The position numbers were made by a program, and so were the translations under genes. DNA of 64,000 bases from assembly GCF_019097595.1 (NCBI RefSeq), contig NC_080710.1, positions 24,069,280 to 24,133,279 on the forward strand, given 5' to 3'. The notes under the pieces are model-generated. The model worked only from the letters and a program-made list of their open reading frames with translations, was not told where the DNA came from and made no database searches. This DNA is from Hemibagrus wyckioides (taxonomy: Eukaryota > Chordata > Actinopteri > Siluriformes > Bagridae). Shown in pieces: positions 1 through 14,170 of the stretch; position 1 is the first letter of the stretch; each line of letters begins with the position of its first letter.

Positions 1-3000
1 TGAGCTGAGATGAAAGCATGGACACCAAACTTGCAGGTGGTAACTATACTATTTATAACAAAGCACACTCATCGTGCAGGGTTGACAAAGCTCTAGCCAC
101 TTAGCTGGATGTATTATGGGAAGAATTCAGTGCCAGTTTATAATATAGCAATTACTTTCCTTAGTTGCATGAGCCTACAGAGCCTCTGAGGTGACGTGGT
201 GGTTAATTTTTAATGAAGCATAGCCACAAATGAATATATTGAGACCATGGGTTAATATTTCGAGGCCACAGACTGAGGCTACAAATTATCATCTTGTGGT
301 CATGTGATAGCAGAGTCGGGGCCACACATTGTGTAATTTGAGCTTCATAACTTGTTGGAGCGTCATACTTATTGCATGGCCTCTTGTGCATGATTTGGCG
401 GGAAGGAGTGAAAAATTCTATTTGCTTTGAGAATGCAAGCTAAAGTTAGATATCCCTGTCACAAAACCAGTGACTCCAGTCTAATATTGTCAGTCATCTG
501 CATGCTTAGGTTCCTGTGGCCACAATAGTCTAAATCAATTCTCTGTCTCTTACTCATTTTATCATACAACAGTTGCAGCCACCAAATAGAGCTAGACTTT
601 TGTGCCCATATCTTATAGAAAACCACCATGTCATCTCAGTGGCCTTGTATGCGCCGGATATTTCTTAAGTGTGCTGTAGGGTCTATAGTATATGAGCCAC
701 TAGAAGCAGTGAAATTGTTAAATTTAGACGCTAATTCTGGAGAAAAAGCAAAAAACACTAAACAAGCCTTTTTTAAAAATCCATAGGCTAGTGTTAATTA
801 CATTCAGTTTTCTTTCTTTCTCTATGTTTTCTTTCTCTCTCTTTTCTCATTTCTCTTTATATCCCTCTTGCATCTGCTCCATATCCTCCAGCTCTGTCTC
901 TTTTACATGAAGCATTAGGCTCCAGATGTCTATAAAGGGGAGCAGGCCTGTCACTGAGAGCACCGCTCTGTGTTTTAATCGCCCAGATTGTTTCAGGGAA
1001 AGCCAGGGTTGGCCTCTTGCTCCACTCTCTGCTTCTCATGGAGCTGAAACACAACAAAACACAAACACAGCCCCGGCCAAGTCAGCTGATTGGGGTGGGA
1101 TGAAACATGGCACTGATGAGCAAAAAGGTGGTGGATGTCAGGCAGGAAGGGGTGCGACATGACTGTATGCACCAACACCTTTGGTAGGGAAAGTATATCA
1201 TGATATGCACAGTATATAGCCGTGGTGCTTAGTGTTTGGGCTCCACTCCTCTGCTAGCACAATCAGGCTTGCAAGTCATATGGTGATGCATATAACATAA
1301 GTATATTCAAAGTGTGGTTAGTTTTATGTTTCTTTTGTTTTTCTTTAGACTAAAGAGAATACAGGCAAAAATACATATCATATCCATGTCAAGAGAAAAG
1401 CAAAAACTTTAGGCATGACGTGTGCAACACTGTCGAAAAATATCTCTAAAAAAGAGGTGAAATTATTTATTATATATTGTAATTTTTATTTCATTAATTA
1501 GTGTAGTGGTAGAAGTGAGCTTGGTTGAAATATCTTGGTGCAGAACGCATCATACAGAGCATTTGAGTCGAGGTTGTTATTCAAAATACATTATAAAATG
1601 TGCTGCAGATAAGTTACATGCAAACCTTGTTTTTTTTTTTTCCCATGGGACTCGGTAGGGCTTAAACTTAAAATTATATTTTATTGAATAAATTACTGTG
1701 CTACTAAGTTGAATTTCTTTCAGTTGCTCCAGCTTTACACTGTGGGAGTTAGTTACACTATTTATTTTATTGTGTAAGTGGAAAACACTAAGCAGCCTGG
1801 TTAAATTAATATATAATTGCTATAATAAAATTAATTTAATTATAAAAGTGTAGTTTTAAACAACTTGAATGCAGTCAGAACGGATGTGATCAGTTGTCAT
1901 AACCTCGGTCACTCCTATCAGGCTCAGTGAGAGCAGTGCAGTGTGAAGTGACTTGTTCTGCACATCATATCCCAGCCTGGTCAGGCACGTGGACTTCACG
2001 TACCTCTGTAATGCAGGGTGCTGTCATTAGTCACTAGTGGCTGTGCTGGCAGCCCTGTAGAGGGGCTGGCGAGAGCCAAGGTGATGCTGGCCTTATCTCG
2101 GAACCTGACACTGAGCCGTTACAGAACCTGAGCAAAATGTCAGCATAGTCACTACTAGCAGCTCCGTATCATGAATGACATCAGAAAAAAAAAATCTCTC
2201 TGTCTAGATCAAGTGGCAAAAGCACGAAAAGAAACCAACACATGGGCAGTCATTGTACCCCATAAACATTCGGAATAATGTCAAGCATCAGCGCAATAGC
2301 AGTAGCATGCCAGAAAGACGTGATGCCAGGCGACAGCTAACATTTATGAACGCGTATCTGTGCATTTTGATGCTACTATAAATCCTAGAGTACAATCTTT
2401 TAGAGTATGCCTTCAGGTATAAGCTTAAGAAAAGTGCATTTGTTATCAGGTTATGCATTTTGCTGATTCATGAAGATTTCGAAAAAATAATGATTGTTTT
2501 GTCATGATTGCAGTATATTTAAAGGCCCTTTTGACATGAGCGGAATAACATATAAACCACATTAAATTGCATTTTCCCATGTGTCACGTAGTAGAAGAAT
2601 AAACAGTGCAGAACAAAGCAGAGGAAATGAACCTGAAACCCTGTGCAAGTTGTACTAGTTGTAGTATTTGTTAATAACCAACTGAAATGATATAAAAAGT
2701 TCCTGTTCATCCAGATCTCATCTTTTCCTGGCTGTAATGGTCAGCACTAACACCAGCCTCCCTATTGCCCTGCTTCTTCTGCCTCCAATGGACTGGCCTG
2801 GTCCTCTGGGAAATTACCAATAAAGTCTTCATACATGAGCGGAGAGCATTAACAGGAAGCAGGGTGCTTGTTGGCTCAGGCCAGGACACACACTCTTGTG
2901 TGATTTCTCTACTACAATGATTCAGTGTTTCACTGCGACAAACCATCCATTAGGTGTTTTTAAGTTTAAAAAGACAACATACATTACATAAGTACGGAAT

Positions 3001-5800
3001 TAAACAAACAATAATTTTGAAGTGTAATTATTTTCTATAACAGTTAAGCCTGAAGCGATTAATTCCTCCCATTCTGCAGATATTTGCTGACAATTACAAT
3101 TTTTAGTATTAATGAGCGACACATCATGCATTTAACCTGTATATTTAACCTGCATTCTATGTTACTGAACATCTGCAAGACAAATTAGTTCCTGTTACAT
3201 TATAAGAGAAATAAATAATCATTTCCTTACCAGCCTCTCTTGAAGGGAATAAGACAAAAAAAAAAATGCAGCTTGCCATTACAGAGACATCAGTAAAAAA
3301 AAAACAAACAAACACTTGATCAGAGTACAAACTTGTCCTGAGATGCCCTGAAGACTTTCCAGTGGCGGAAACTAAGTTACAAAGCACTGATGATTATGTA
3401 ATAAGTCTTAAATGTTAAATTAATAACAATTTTAATGACAGAAATCTCAATGTCTTGTTTCTTTTTTTTTAACTACGGCACATTTTTCTAATCGATTTCG
3501 GGCTTAGAAAAACGAATTAGCTGTTACTATAGAAACGATGAAATACTAGACCAAGCGCATTAATATAAATAATGTGAATTACAGCCGGAACTAGGATCAG
3601 AGCCGTGAAGTTATGGAAAATGAATCGACGCTTTCTAACAGATCAGATTAAAACATCCAGCAACACTGTGGTATATTATATATTACCATAGCCTTTCCAT
3701 GAATACCGTAGGGAATATCATACCGCTAGACTTTCCGGTTCTTCAGCTGATCAATGACATTAGGCATCCTTGGGGTCTTGTACATACTCAGTGTACTGCC
3801 CAAATGTGTATGCTGCTGTGACTGTGGAAATATGACTGGAGCTCAGAGAGAGAGAGAGCTGTCGTGTTAGTAGTTGTTGTGGGTGACAGCTCTGATAGGC
3901 TAGTCTCATTCTCACATGCATCACCTAATGCATGTACAGAGAGGAGCCTTTGATCATAGAGCTGTGGAGATGTTTCCTTTCTTAAGCAATTTGTCAGTTC
4001 AGTATCGCAATAGATTAAAGATATATATCTATAAAATGGGCAATTAATAGTGCCATGTTAAATAATTGACATATTTATTAACATGATGTGCAGTTTCAAT
4101 TCGATTATGTGCTGGCTACTGACTACTGACCATCGTGACTATCTTCAAATCCTCAGATGCCATGTTTTCAATTAATGAGTTACCAGAGTGGTTAATGTCA
4201 CCTGACTGCATGCTCCCTTGTAATGGATTATGCGTGGCCACAATTTTGTTCTAAATGAACCCAAAAGTAATCACGCCCCTCAATATACTCCAGAGACCTA
4301 GCGAAACAAATGAGCAAAGCAAAATCTGATGATCAAGCATCTGACAGGACGGGCAAGTTACAGGCAGGTGCTATTGTAGAGAAAATGGCACCACTTCAAA
4401 AGGCAAAAATGATTGAACTCTTTTAGCCTGGTCAGCATGGATATTTAGGTTCAGAGCTTTTTTTTTTTTTGTATTTAACAATGCTATAAAAAATCAACCT
4501 GCATAAGCAGAGATTCAGATATAACTTCGTCAGGCATGGACACAGCCTTGCAACACGTTTGCTAAAACATAGATAGGATTAATTAGAATTTGTTTATATG
4601 TTTGTTTGATTCATTTCATATCATTTTCTATTCTAATTTAAGCATCAGACTCACGGCGCATGAGTATGCAAGTTGTGCAGTTTTTTTGTCCCCCACTGTT
4701 CCATTTTTTTTTTTTTTAAATGTCAGTAAAGCCTATGCAGAACATCTCAGGACACTTTTTCTCTTCTTGACCTTCTTTCTTTCCGTTCTCATCTCTTTTT
4801 AAGTAGGATCCACTAGAAGGATTTTCAGGGTCAGCAAAGCAACTTTCCTGCATTAAGCACTGAAACAAGTCTGAGACAAGAGCCTAAGCAGGTTGACTGT
4901 GATTATGTCCAAAATACGTTTATGCAGTGCAAACCGAGCTTAACTGAAACCTGGTCCGAATTCCAGCCGTCACGATGCGTGGATCCAATACGATGTGACT
5001 TTGGAACAGAGTGAGGTACAATCTGATTGGCTACCGTGACCTCTAATGCCAAAAAGGCATTTTAAGTGACAGCCCGACACTGTAATATTCATGCGTCAGA
5101 TTTTAAACACACCTGCGTGGTTATGTGACCTGCCAGAATGAAAATCTCCACTTAGACTAAACTTGAGCTGACTGATAGCACTTGGGCTGTGCTCTGTGCA
5201 GGTGAAATGAGCGCATGGAAATAGAGCCTAAGTGAAATACAATCTCTGTGAGGGTGAGATGGCAAACAAGTACAGCACTTTCCCTTAAGATGTCACTTGT
5301 AAGGTGATTGTGTGGCCTTCATTAAATAAGTTAACACGCAACAGGATACTCCAGGTTGGTTTTTTTTTTAGGTTTTGCTTCAAATAAAACGTACAGCCGA
5401 TGTGCCGTGTCTCAGACGATCTGAGAGAATTTTTTGTTATCTCAGCTCTCTCATTGTCAGATTCTCTTAGTCATCAAGTGAAACACATCCCACTTGCATT
5501 AAACGCATCAGTTTCAGCATCATTATCGCTGAAATTATATGTGTCAGATTGCATATCCTCAGGATAGAACTGTTGACCGAATGTCAAGGCAACAAACATT
5601 TAGACACTACCGCTTTCCTCTAACCAACTTGGTTTAGAATTCTGTGTGGCCTACATACGTAAAGTTCTATGAAGTTCTATGTAGCTAATCTCATTCAGGT
5701 AATCTGTTTAATTTTAAGGTAATTAAATAAACCGAGGCTTTGAGGAAACACAGAGAAGGATCAGTTGGGGATTTCCTCTACATATAATCTTCCTGTTCAG
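1..5800. other. AT-rich intergenic DNA, nothing recognised
   Basis: Only short frames without family motifs are present on either strand. No repeats beyond short homopolymers (for example T runs at 1630 and 4460, A runs at 2187 and 3256) are evident. A 5' neighbour of wdr48 may lie outside the window. Confidence 0.6.
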
Positions 5801-5859
5801 CTATTTTTCTTAATTTTCTTGAGGTTTGCAAGCTGTTAGGAAGAGTTAAAGCCACAATG

Positions 5860-6560
5860 ACCACCGGATGACTAAAGAATCGTTCACAATGGGAGAAATG
5901 AGGCGAGAAAATAACTGGAGATCATCTGAGGCATGCAAAATGTATGCCTGGAGAGGAATCTTACCTTTCATTTGAAAATGACTAATCAAAACAATAGCCC
6001 TTCAGCATTCACTCTTCTGCTTCAGAACTTTAGAGATGTGACTTGAGGTGGCTGTTGGAGCTAAGGAGTCACTTAAGCTTGATTTCAGTGGGTGTACTGA
6101 TTTTAGACGCTGCCAAAAGAACGGTACTGCATTTTTCGTCATTAGTGCGTCACCAGAATGCCAACCTGGAGAATATTCAGAGTCAGCCTGCACTGTGATT
6201 AAAACAGCCCACTGAACTCGGTGTCAATCAGGAACTCCACGCTCACTCACCTTCCAGGGGAACGACAGGCCGCGTGTGAGGGGAAGCAATTAGTGATTAA
6301 TATGCTGATTAGGATTTAAATGCTAGCTGCTGCAGAATGGCAGTGTGGTTGCCATGGAGAGGAAGGTGGGCGGACCATGTCATCAGCTCCCTGATAGCTT
6401 TGACATCTGTGTTTCAGCAGCCACTTCAGGTGGGCCTTACAGTGAGGCGCTGTGCTCGAAATCTTCAGGGTGGTGTTCAGTGTCACTTTAAGCAGCGATT
6501 ATCTTGATTGCAGAAATCTACAGTGGCACTCGGTGGCTCGGTCTGAGACACAAAGCCGTT
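5860..6560. promoter_or_regulatory. candidate conserved non-coding enhancer block
   Basis: The composition is more balanced than its surroundings. At 6280-6370 homeodomain-type sites cluster (CAATTAG, GATTAAT, CTGATTAGGATTTAAAT), followed by CAGCTGC-like sequence and TTGCCATGG. There is no coding frame. That look is typical of vertebrate developmental enhancers, but conservation cannot be tested here. Confidence 0.3.
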
Positions 6561-6599
6561 TCCCACCATGTCTGACTGACCATACATTTAACTTGTAGC

Positions 6600-9500
6600 A
6601 ACAATGACAATAACTTTATGGCTAACATTATGTTTTATGGCCCTTTTACAATATACTAGTACTATTAGACTTGCATTCTATTTAATAATAATAATAATAA
6701 TAATAATTATTATTATTATTATTATAATGTGGTGCTTGTGGTGATTATCATCATTTATGTAGTACAGAGCGATTGAGGTTACATGATGGATATTTTTAGT
6801 AATGTATAGCCACAAATATTCTAAATCCCTGACTTACTGTAATGAGCTGTGGAATGCCATGCTTAATTCATGGTACTTACTGTAGTTCAGTATTTGGCAG
6901 AAACAAGTGAAAAATCTGTTACATTTGAGAAGCTAAGGTTGGCTATACCCAATACCTGTGGCTCCAGTGAATCCAGTATGTTTATGTATCATTCAAAGAG
7001 TGACATAAAGTCTAATTTTATGGTCTAATTCATGCTCTAATTTCTCTCCCTTCACTCCTTTTAAAATAAAGCACATGTCTTACGGCAACACCGTATTATA
7101 ACATAACCACCATGTCCACTCTGTAGCTCAGTAATGAAGCACCTTGGGTTTTGTTTCATATTAGAATTTCTAACTTATTTAAATGAACCATTCTGTGTTT
7201 TAAGGGATCATTTGGCATACAATATATAATTAACCATCTTCTAAAGACAACTAATCACCACGTATAGAGTTCTAACCTTATCTAGCACTAGGGTTACTAG
7301 CCATTATCATAGTTAAAGGTTGTTCCTTTGCTCAAAGTTTTTGTCTACTGGAGGTCTGGGTGAAAATGTTTTCAGAATTTTTTTCTTTTAAAATAACCCT
7401 ATGCCCAAGCCTTTAAAAGCTCAAGCCTAGCACTATTTATGTTAAAATAACCCAGACACTAACCAAGCCTGTAGAAAGTCAAGTCCAGTATTTTCACTGG
7501 GTCTAAAGTAGAGTGTGGGTTAGCCCTGCTCACCTCTGCTGCATGATTCAGGTTCCTCCTACGCTCAAGTGTCTGCTTGCTATTGCTCAGATATCGCTTT
7601 TAAAGTAGGATAATGTCGTCTAAAGAGCCAGGCATTAAGAGTTTGTGTAGGTGACTGGAGAAAATGTTTTTATAAGCTGTCTCAAGCATCCTAAGCCTCG
7701 CCCCAAACGAGGCACATTGTGCTCAAGAGCAATGAGCAATGCAAACCCATGACATTATTAGTGGTCTGGAGCCACTTAAAAGAATGTTACCGTGTTTTCC
7801 GCACTAGCCCAAATTGTACTGATTGGTGTCATCTACTTCGTTTATTTTTATTCTAAATTCATAATTATCATGTTATTATAAATCAGCCTTATGTGTGAAG
7901 GTGCTCTTTGTAAATTCTCATTCCTTACATTCTACATACATGCAGGCTTTGAAATAAAACCAGTCTTCAATATGTTTTGTACAAATACAGGTGCAGCAAA
8001 TATTATACTATATTATAGCAAATATAATACTATACACATAAACCCCAAGCCATATCATTTAAACATGTTCACAATGTAAACATGTGCAGTCTGGAAATAA
8101 ATAATTATTAACACAATAGCACACTAATGATGTTAGTAGTAGTACTGTATAGCCCACTCCTTAGGAGGAATCTAACAATATTTTATATTAAAACACAGCT
8201 TATGGAGTTAATCTTTCAAATAGCAGCTCCAACATGTGTCTAACTTTGAATCCCACCCCAGGTTTGTGTAGGAGGGCAAGCGGCACAGTTGGTGTAATCC
8301 TGTAGGTTGCCTTTATAGTGTGCAGTTGAATAAACAATCCAGACAATGATGTAGGATGTGGTCATGACTACCGGTGATGGCTTTATTGAACTGTACAAGC
8401 ATGGACAGTTTTTCAATTTCAGGGAGAGGTGAAAACGCTTTGCACAGAAAGTCAGTGTGATCTGATAATTATAATGATATCGGTATAACTTTGGTAAATA
8501 TGGTGGATTTTGAAGGGACCAAAAATAACACCTGGTGTTACTGGTTTATCTGGGGTGTTCATGGACTTTGTGGAAATCACTGAGCACTTTATTAGCTGAC
8601 ATACTGTAGTGTTTTTTATTTTATTTTTACTGGGTAGTCGGCATCATGTGAACGCCAGTAATTTCACAAGTTACGATTGTAAAACAAATAACATCAATGT
8701 CACAGAGCAGTATACTTTAATTAACAAACAAATCATGAATCTGATGAATTAAATTCAATTTTATTTTTTGTAGTGCTTTTAACAATAGGCATTGCTACAA
8801 AACACAGTAGATTTAGACGACAATGGCAATGAAATACTCTCTAAGATGACAAACAGCTCCACAGTATCCATGTAAGATTATCCACTACCGCTAAGGTGAG
8901 TCTTGGGCATAAACTTAGAAACGTACATGCAGCTTGAAATGCCGTTGAACAGTGAAAAACATTTTATCATGCGCTAAAAGCCTTCGGAAAAATCTGGATC
9001 TGAATGTACATGCAGAGTACTAACAGCTGTAAGCAGTTATCATGGCTATTATGCCATTATTAAGCTGTACTCCACTGATATTAGGAACACCCAAATTAAA
9101 AGGGGTGCACACTTTCTGAGTGCCCAAGATGGGAGGAGGAGAGTGGAAACAGTCCCATTTTCACTCCATTTCCACCTCTTTATAGAGGCCTGGGGTTCAG
9201 TAATTTATGAGAGTGCTCTCCTTTAAGCTCGACTTGCGCGTTCTCTCTCTCATTAAGCCTTCCCACTGCTCTGACACACATTTTAATTTCACTTCAAAGA
9301 GGTCACATTAGTTTGGGCTGCTCTGTTCTCTGTTTGTTTCTAGCAGTTTTGTTGCGTCAGGTTTCACTCTGGTCCATTTTTCACTGACAAGGCAACAGCA
9401 GGCTGCACACATGAGGACTTTCCTCTTGACATTTACTACCCTAAACATCAATAAGGCAGAATAACAGCAAAGTAGCCGCTGCAGTCGGTAAGTTTTGGAT

Positions 9501-10480
9501 CAATCACTAGCATGGTGCTGGCTACAGAGGAACATTTGTACATTGCTGATCCGATATAACAAAGTCCAAACAAACAAACAAACAAACAATTAGAGTAGGG
9601 GGCAATTATGGAGCAATGCTGATAATGAACAGTAATGTTGTTGAAACTAATTACACCGAAAGATCCTTCTTTTCCCGAAATACTAATAACCCTTTGACCA
9701 AACTGCTTTATTGGGCATGAAAACCATTTGCGGAATAACTGTAATTATTTATCTAATTTTTGTCAACAGTCACCCCCATCTCCACACACACACACACAAA
9801 GGGAATATTTGAGTCATTACATTAAAATGCCAATCATGCAAAAAAAAAGAAAAAGTGAGAGAGCAGGTGAGTCACTGAATATTACAGAGAGAACACGTCA
9901 CCTTTTTCAACACACTGGTCACTGCGTTTAACAATAAGCCTATTTCTAATAACAGATTCTAAATGTTACACTAGATATTTACAGTCAAAGGAAAAAAAAG
10001 ATGCCACTAAGTATACAGTTCAGCATAAATCCTGTATAATCTTTGAGGACAAAATTATAAAGACAAAGAAATTTCAAAGATGTTCCCTATCCCTTCCCTA
10101 TCACACGTTTTATAAAATGGTAGAATGGCACACGTAATCAGTGATGAGGTGGTGTGATGTCAAGTGGAGGGTTGTTACTGCGCTTCATCACACAATAACA
10201 CCATATCCCAAAGTGTTTTATTCAGACCACTGCAATTTGCAAACTTGCAAATTTAAGAACGACATGTTATACGTTTGATCCAGTGTTTAATGTTGTGAAA
10301 TGTCCATGAATCTAGTTGTTTTTTGTCTTTTCCTGACCAACCTCTGTTGTTCTTTCTTTTAAAGAAGCAAAATGCAGCTTGTCATGTTACGAAGACAGCG
10401 CAAAATCCTTTTCAGTGAAGACTTTCCCAAATCGGAAAACTTCAAGGAACAGCCTTACCTCTGCATGATACAAAGCATTG
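6600..10480. other. AT-rich intergenic DNA, nothing firm recognised
   Basis: There is no coding signal. Apart from the AAT/ATT palindrome at 6684 and a short CAAA run near 9566, I see no repeats. A more GC-balanced patch at 9110-9400 has no identifiable motif set. Confidence 0.5.
6684..6727. repeat. palindromic (AAT)n-(ATT)n repeat
   Basis: A run of AAT units switches to ATT units, so the whole block is self-complementary. Confidence 0.95.
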
Positions 10481-10488
10481 TATCACGA

Positions 10489-11095
10489 GGAGTGTAAGAG
10501 CCGTACTTCAAATTTTTATTGTGTAAATGTATCGTTGGAGTGTTTCTGTTTATTAGTTGTTTAATGTAAATATTTCCTTGGTTTATATTTGTTTTATACT
10601 GTACATGTTCTTAATGACGTCATTTTTTTGTAGCTAAAGGGATAGAGCCATGCTGGGGGCACAAAGGGATAGCCATGCTGAGGGCACATGTATAAGACAT
10701 AGAGTAGCCATGCCAGAGGCACGTGTATTAGATGTAGAATAGCCATGCTGAAGGCACGTGGTAAAGACGCAAACTAGCTATGCTGGGGCCACGTGAACAA
10801 GTGTATAAGATGTAGACGAGCCGTGGGAATACACACACACAAAAGCTTTTGACCTTCTATCCGTGTAGCGTTGTAGTCGTTGACCATTTATAGTTTACCG
10901 TTATTGTAACTTGGTGTACAAGTAGAGCGTGTGGATCAGTTGTTAAGAAGACGTCATTGCTCAAGAAAGGATTTTGCTGCAAGAGAAATGGACAAAGTGT
11001 ACCTCTTTATTGACTTGGATGAATAAACTACAGTAACGGAAATTACGGTCTCTGTGTCGTGAGTGGCACTAAAGCAGACAACTAAGACGTGTCAA
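10489..11095 (+). mobile_element. possible solo LTR with internal tandem repeats
   Basis: The stretch begins near TGTAAGAGCC, includes a TATAAG-type box near 10800 and AATAAA at 11022-11027, and then a GC-richer tail (GGTCTCTGTGTCGTGAGTGG). That order (promoter, polyadenylation signal, short tail) suggests an LTR. No target duplication, primer site or internal gene was found, so both edges are approximate. Confidence 0.35.
10641..10830 (+). repeat. imperfect tandem array of GCCATGCTG..GGCAC units
   Basis: About five units sharing AGCCATGCTGAGGGCAC, most about 35 bases apart, with variable ends such as TGTATAAGACATAGAGTA. A shorter 25-base first unit and a degraded last one flank the array. 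Confidence 0.75.
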
Positions 11096-11430
11096 AATTC
11101 GTCGACTTAAATAAGGTCTATCACACGTACAGTACACAGAGATTCCTTCCATAACTTATACCTAAATCTGTTGACAAAAAAAAAACATCACCACATGTCC
11201 ATACTAAACCTGTAAGTCCCTGTGTAAGTTGTTACTATAGAAACGATAACATATTAGAGTATTTATCTAACCAGGTATGAAAAATTCTGACCAATCAGAA
11301 TCAAGAACACTGCTGTCGGTTTATATAATCATCTTCAGCATCTACTATTGCAAAATATATCTCTTCAAATATCTCTTGCCTTGCTGCAAGATACACCAAC
11401 ATCTCATTTATAACTTCTTGGAATGTTAAT

Positions 11431-11460
<30 letters not shown>
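11431..11460. repeat. poly-T run
   Basis: About 30 T residues, possibly the tail of an inserted minus-strand retroposon; nothing recognisable adjoins it. Confidence 0.9.
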
Positions 11461-11463
<3 letters not shown>

Positions 11464-11929
11464 GTATTTTGTAAGATAGAGGTACATTTTTTTCCTGTTT
11501 TCCTAGCGAGACCTTGGGGTATGAATGGCCATGTTGAGAGCAGTAAAATGAGAAGCTGTCATTTGTTAGGCAACAGAGACGTGTGGTGCTTGCATATCCC
11601 ACAGACATGATCAGTTATGAGAGGATTTGATATCTTCATCATTCATATGATATCACTTTAACATCCTGTACAGTATGTCCAATACACTAACCTTACACTT
11701 TTGTTTAAAGGAAAAAAGAACATAATTTTGTCACTCAATCAGAGAGCTCTTAACATCCAGTGGAAGATTACTGTTACTATTACTTTATTCTGATTTATCG
11801 AAATAATAATAATATATTCTCCCATTCTTATTGATCAGTTTAGGATTGAGGAGAGTTCAGAGGTTGGAAATGCAGACACGCTACAGAAACCCAAAATGCT
11901 ACAGAAGCAAAAAATATATTCTTTTTAAA

Positions 11930-12180
11930 AGGCTTTGGCCCGAGACAGTATGATCTTGATTACTCTAATAATGCTTACATCGATTTGCTCCACTGTTGGC
12001 CATGCTATAGCAGGAAGAATGCATTGTGCTCCTGCGACCCACTTAGATTCATCTTGTTTGAGCTCTGCCCTCGACGCTGTGTCGCTAGGGCTGCACGCCT
12101 CTTTAATTACACTCATTGCTTTTGTAAAACCTTGTTTCTCACAATCACCCAGCACCCTCTGTGCACTTTAGCTCATCTCT
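11930..12180. promoter_or_regulatory. GC-balanced island, candidate regulatory element
   Basis: A 250-base island of balanced composition, open in several frames on both strands, stands in AT-rich DNA. It contains TTTAATTACAC (homeodomain core) and a TCGACGCTG patch. The frames (for example + 11985-12308) show no family resemblance, so I read it as non-coding. Confidence 0.22.
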
Positions 12181-12585
12181 CTGTCTGCCTCTGCTGTTGT
12201 TTGCATTTTGTATGGAAACATGCAAAACATCATTACCTACTAATTACACCATATAATAAATCAAATTTGAAAAAAGGGAAACAGAAGCTAAGAAATATGT
12301 TACTGTAGGAATCAAACTTATCATGAAGCACTGACAAATGCACTCAGACTCGCTGGTAAACATATGTAAAGTCTGTACACTTAAGAACATCAATATTTAG
12401 CTATATTCAGCACAGACATGATGCTAGCGATGTCTGCCAAGCTCAACCACTAATTTTCAAACTTGGAAAGGAGCAGGATAAAACAGTGTTGCATTGCAAC
12501 GATGCTACAAGTGTAATGGCTGTGTTTCCCTTTGAGTGTTAGCCAGCACAAAGTGTAATAGAAGCCAAAATCAATCAGTGCGTGC

Positions 12586-12594
12586 TTGTGTGTG

Positions 12595-12627
<33 letters not shown>
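12586..12627. repeat. (GT)n microsatellite
   Basis: About 20 GT units with one CG interruption. Confidence 0.97.
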
Positions 12628-13599
12628 AATTCATAACAGGTCTGAACATCTCTCTAATAATAACAACACAGGATCCAATACAGCCTAAGTGATGATCCAA
12701 TCTATGGGATACTACTGTATATGTGGTGCTGTCTGTTTCCAGGAAATTCTGATCATACTTCACGTCTTTCCCGCTCGCTATCATTTCTCTAATCTTAGCA
12801 CTTCTAACGGCAAAGAGGGGGAAAAAATTCTATTACATGTTGAATACTGGTCCAGCATGAGCGTGGTTAGGATCACTCTTGGAGACCAAAGAATGTTTGT
12901 TGTCAAGCTGATGAACTAACTTGGCCTATCATCAGTGAATACATAATTGGTGTTTATTTCCCAGGAGACTGTCGGTGCATGAGCAGGAAGAAGTTGTGCA
13001 ACAGCATGCCTCACTGAAAGCAGTTCTCTTCTAACCTTACACAAGTGTCTGACAAGCTCACAGTTGATCTTTTCTATTTCGTGCAGGACCTTTTCTTTAT
13101 CACAGACTGCTGTGCACTCGTCTGTATGCCAGGAACTGAAGAATAACCACGCATTTAAAGGTTCAAGGACAGTTTATGAGCACCACTGTAAATACCTCCG
13201 GCAGAGATAAATATCCCCAGCATGCTGGTGTCACCTGAAGCTATCCACTTTTCCTCTCCAAGCTGATGATTCTGCTGGCCTAGTTAGATAACAATCAACT
13301 CAAGCCTTCTTAGTGATTTAGGAGAGACTGTAAATTCATAGCATATAAGGATCAAGCTTCATAGGAACAATCAAAGTGCATCCATATGATTAGAATGATT
13401 GCAGACCTCAAAATTGCTTTTAAAGCCTCAATCACGAGTCGTGCAACAAGGCAGGACAGTTGGTTCCAAGGAAGTGCAACACTGGCCGAGTAAGACAACA
13501 AAAATACAGTTGTTATAGTGTTATTTAACACATTAATCATGTTATTTATCTTAAAGCTTATTCAGCATTTAATATAGTCTATTCAATAACTACAATAAT

Positions 13600-14170
13600 A
13601 ACAAACATAAAATGTATATAGTTACAAGAGAGAGGATTGTATATCAAGCAGCAGTGTGACACAAAGCAAAAGAAGACATTAAGTACTATAAAATTTAACC
13701 AGTTCCCATCAGGAGGTGATTCATCCATTCTGCGCATCATGGACAATAAAACCAAGCCTTCACCAGAAAACTACTGGATCAATAAAACAAGATAAAGGAG
13801 GACCTGACACAAGTATCCACATTCCCCTGGGGCACCTTTCAAAGTCCAGATTAGTAGATGGCAATTTGCTCATGTTAACTCCTAGTGCCTGTGTGTTCAT
13901 CAAAACAGTACAAAATAAGCAAACTTATGGGAGTGGGATCCAAAGCCCCAAACACTGAAGGTCATCTAGGTTAAGGAATGAGGCATGGAGGTCACTCATC
14001 ATTTGTCATTTTCAGGAGATGCACAGCCAAATGTCATGCACGCTTTTCTCAGGCAGGGACAAATTTCTCCCTGAAGGACTAAACAAGGGCCTTTTCAAGA
14101 GATCATTTCTGACTGCCCTTTTCGGGGCCTGTAGTCAATACAACAGCGGCTGAAGGATGACAAGCATGTT
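13600..14170. other. balanced-composition stretch without recognised gene
   Basis: An 80-residue + frame (13716-13958) has no recognisable domain. The region could be a regulatory element or an old repeat. I see no termini or splice structure. Confidence 0.3.
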
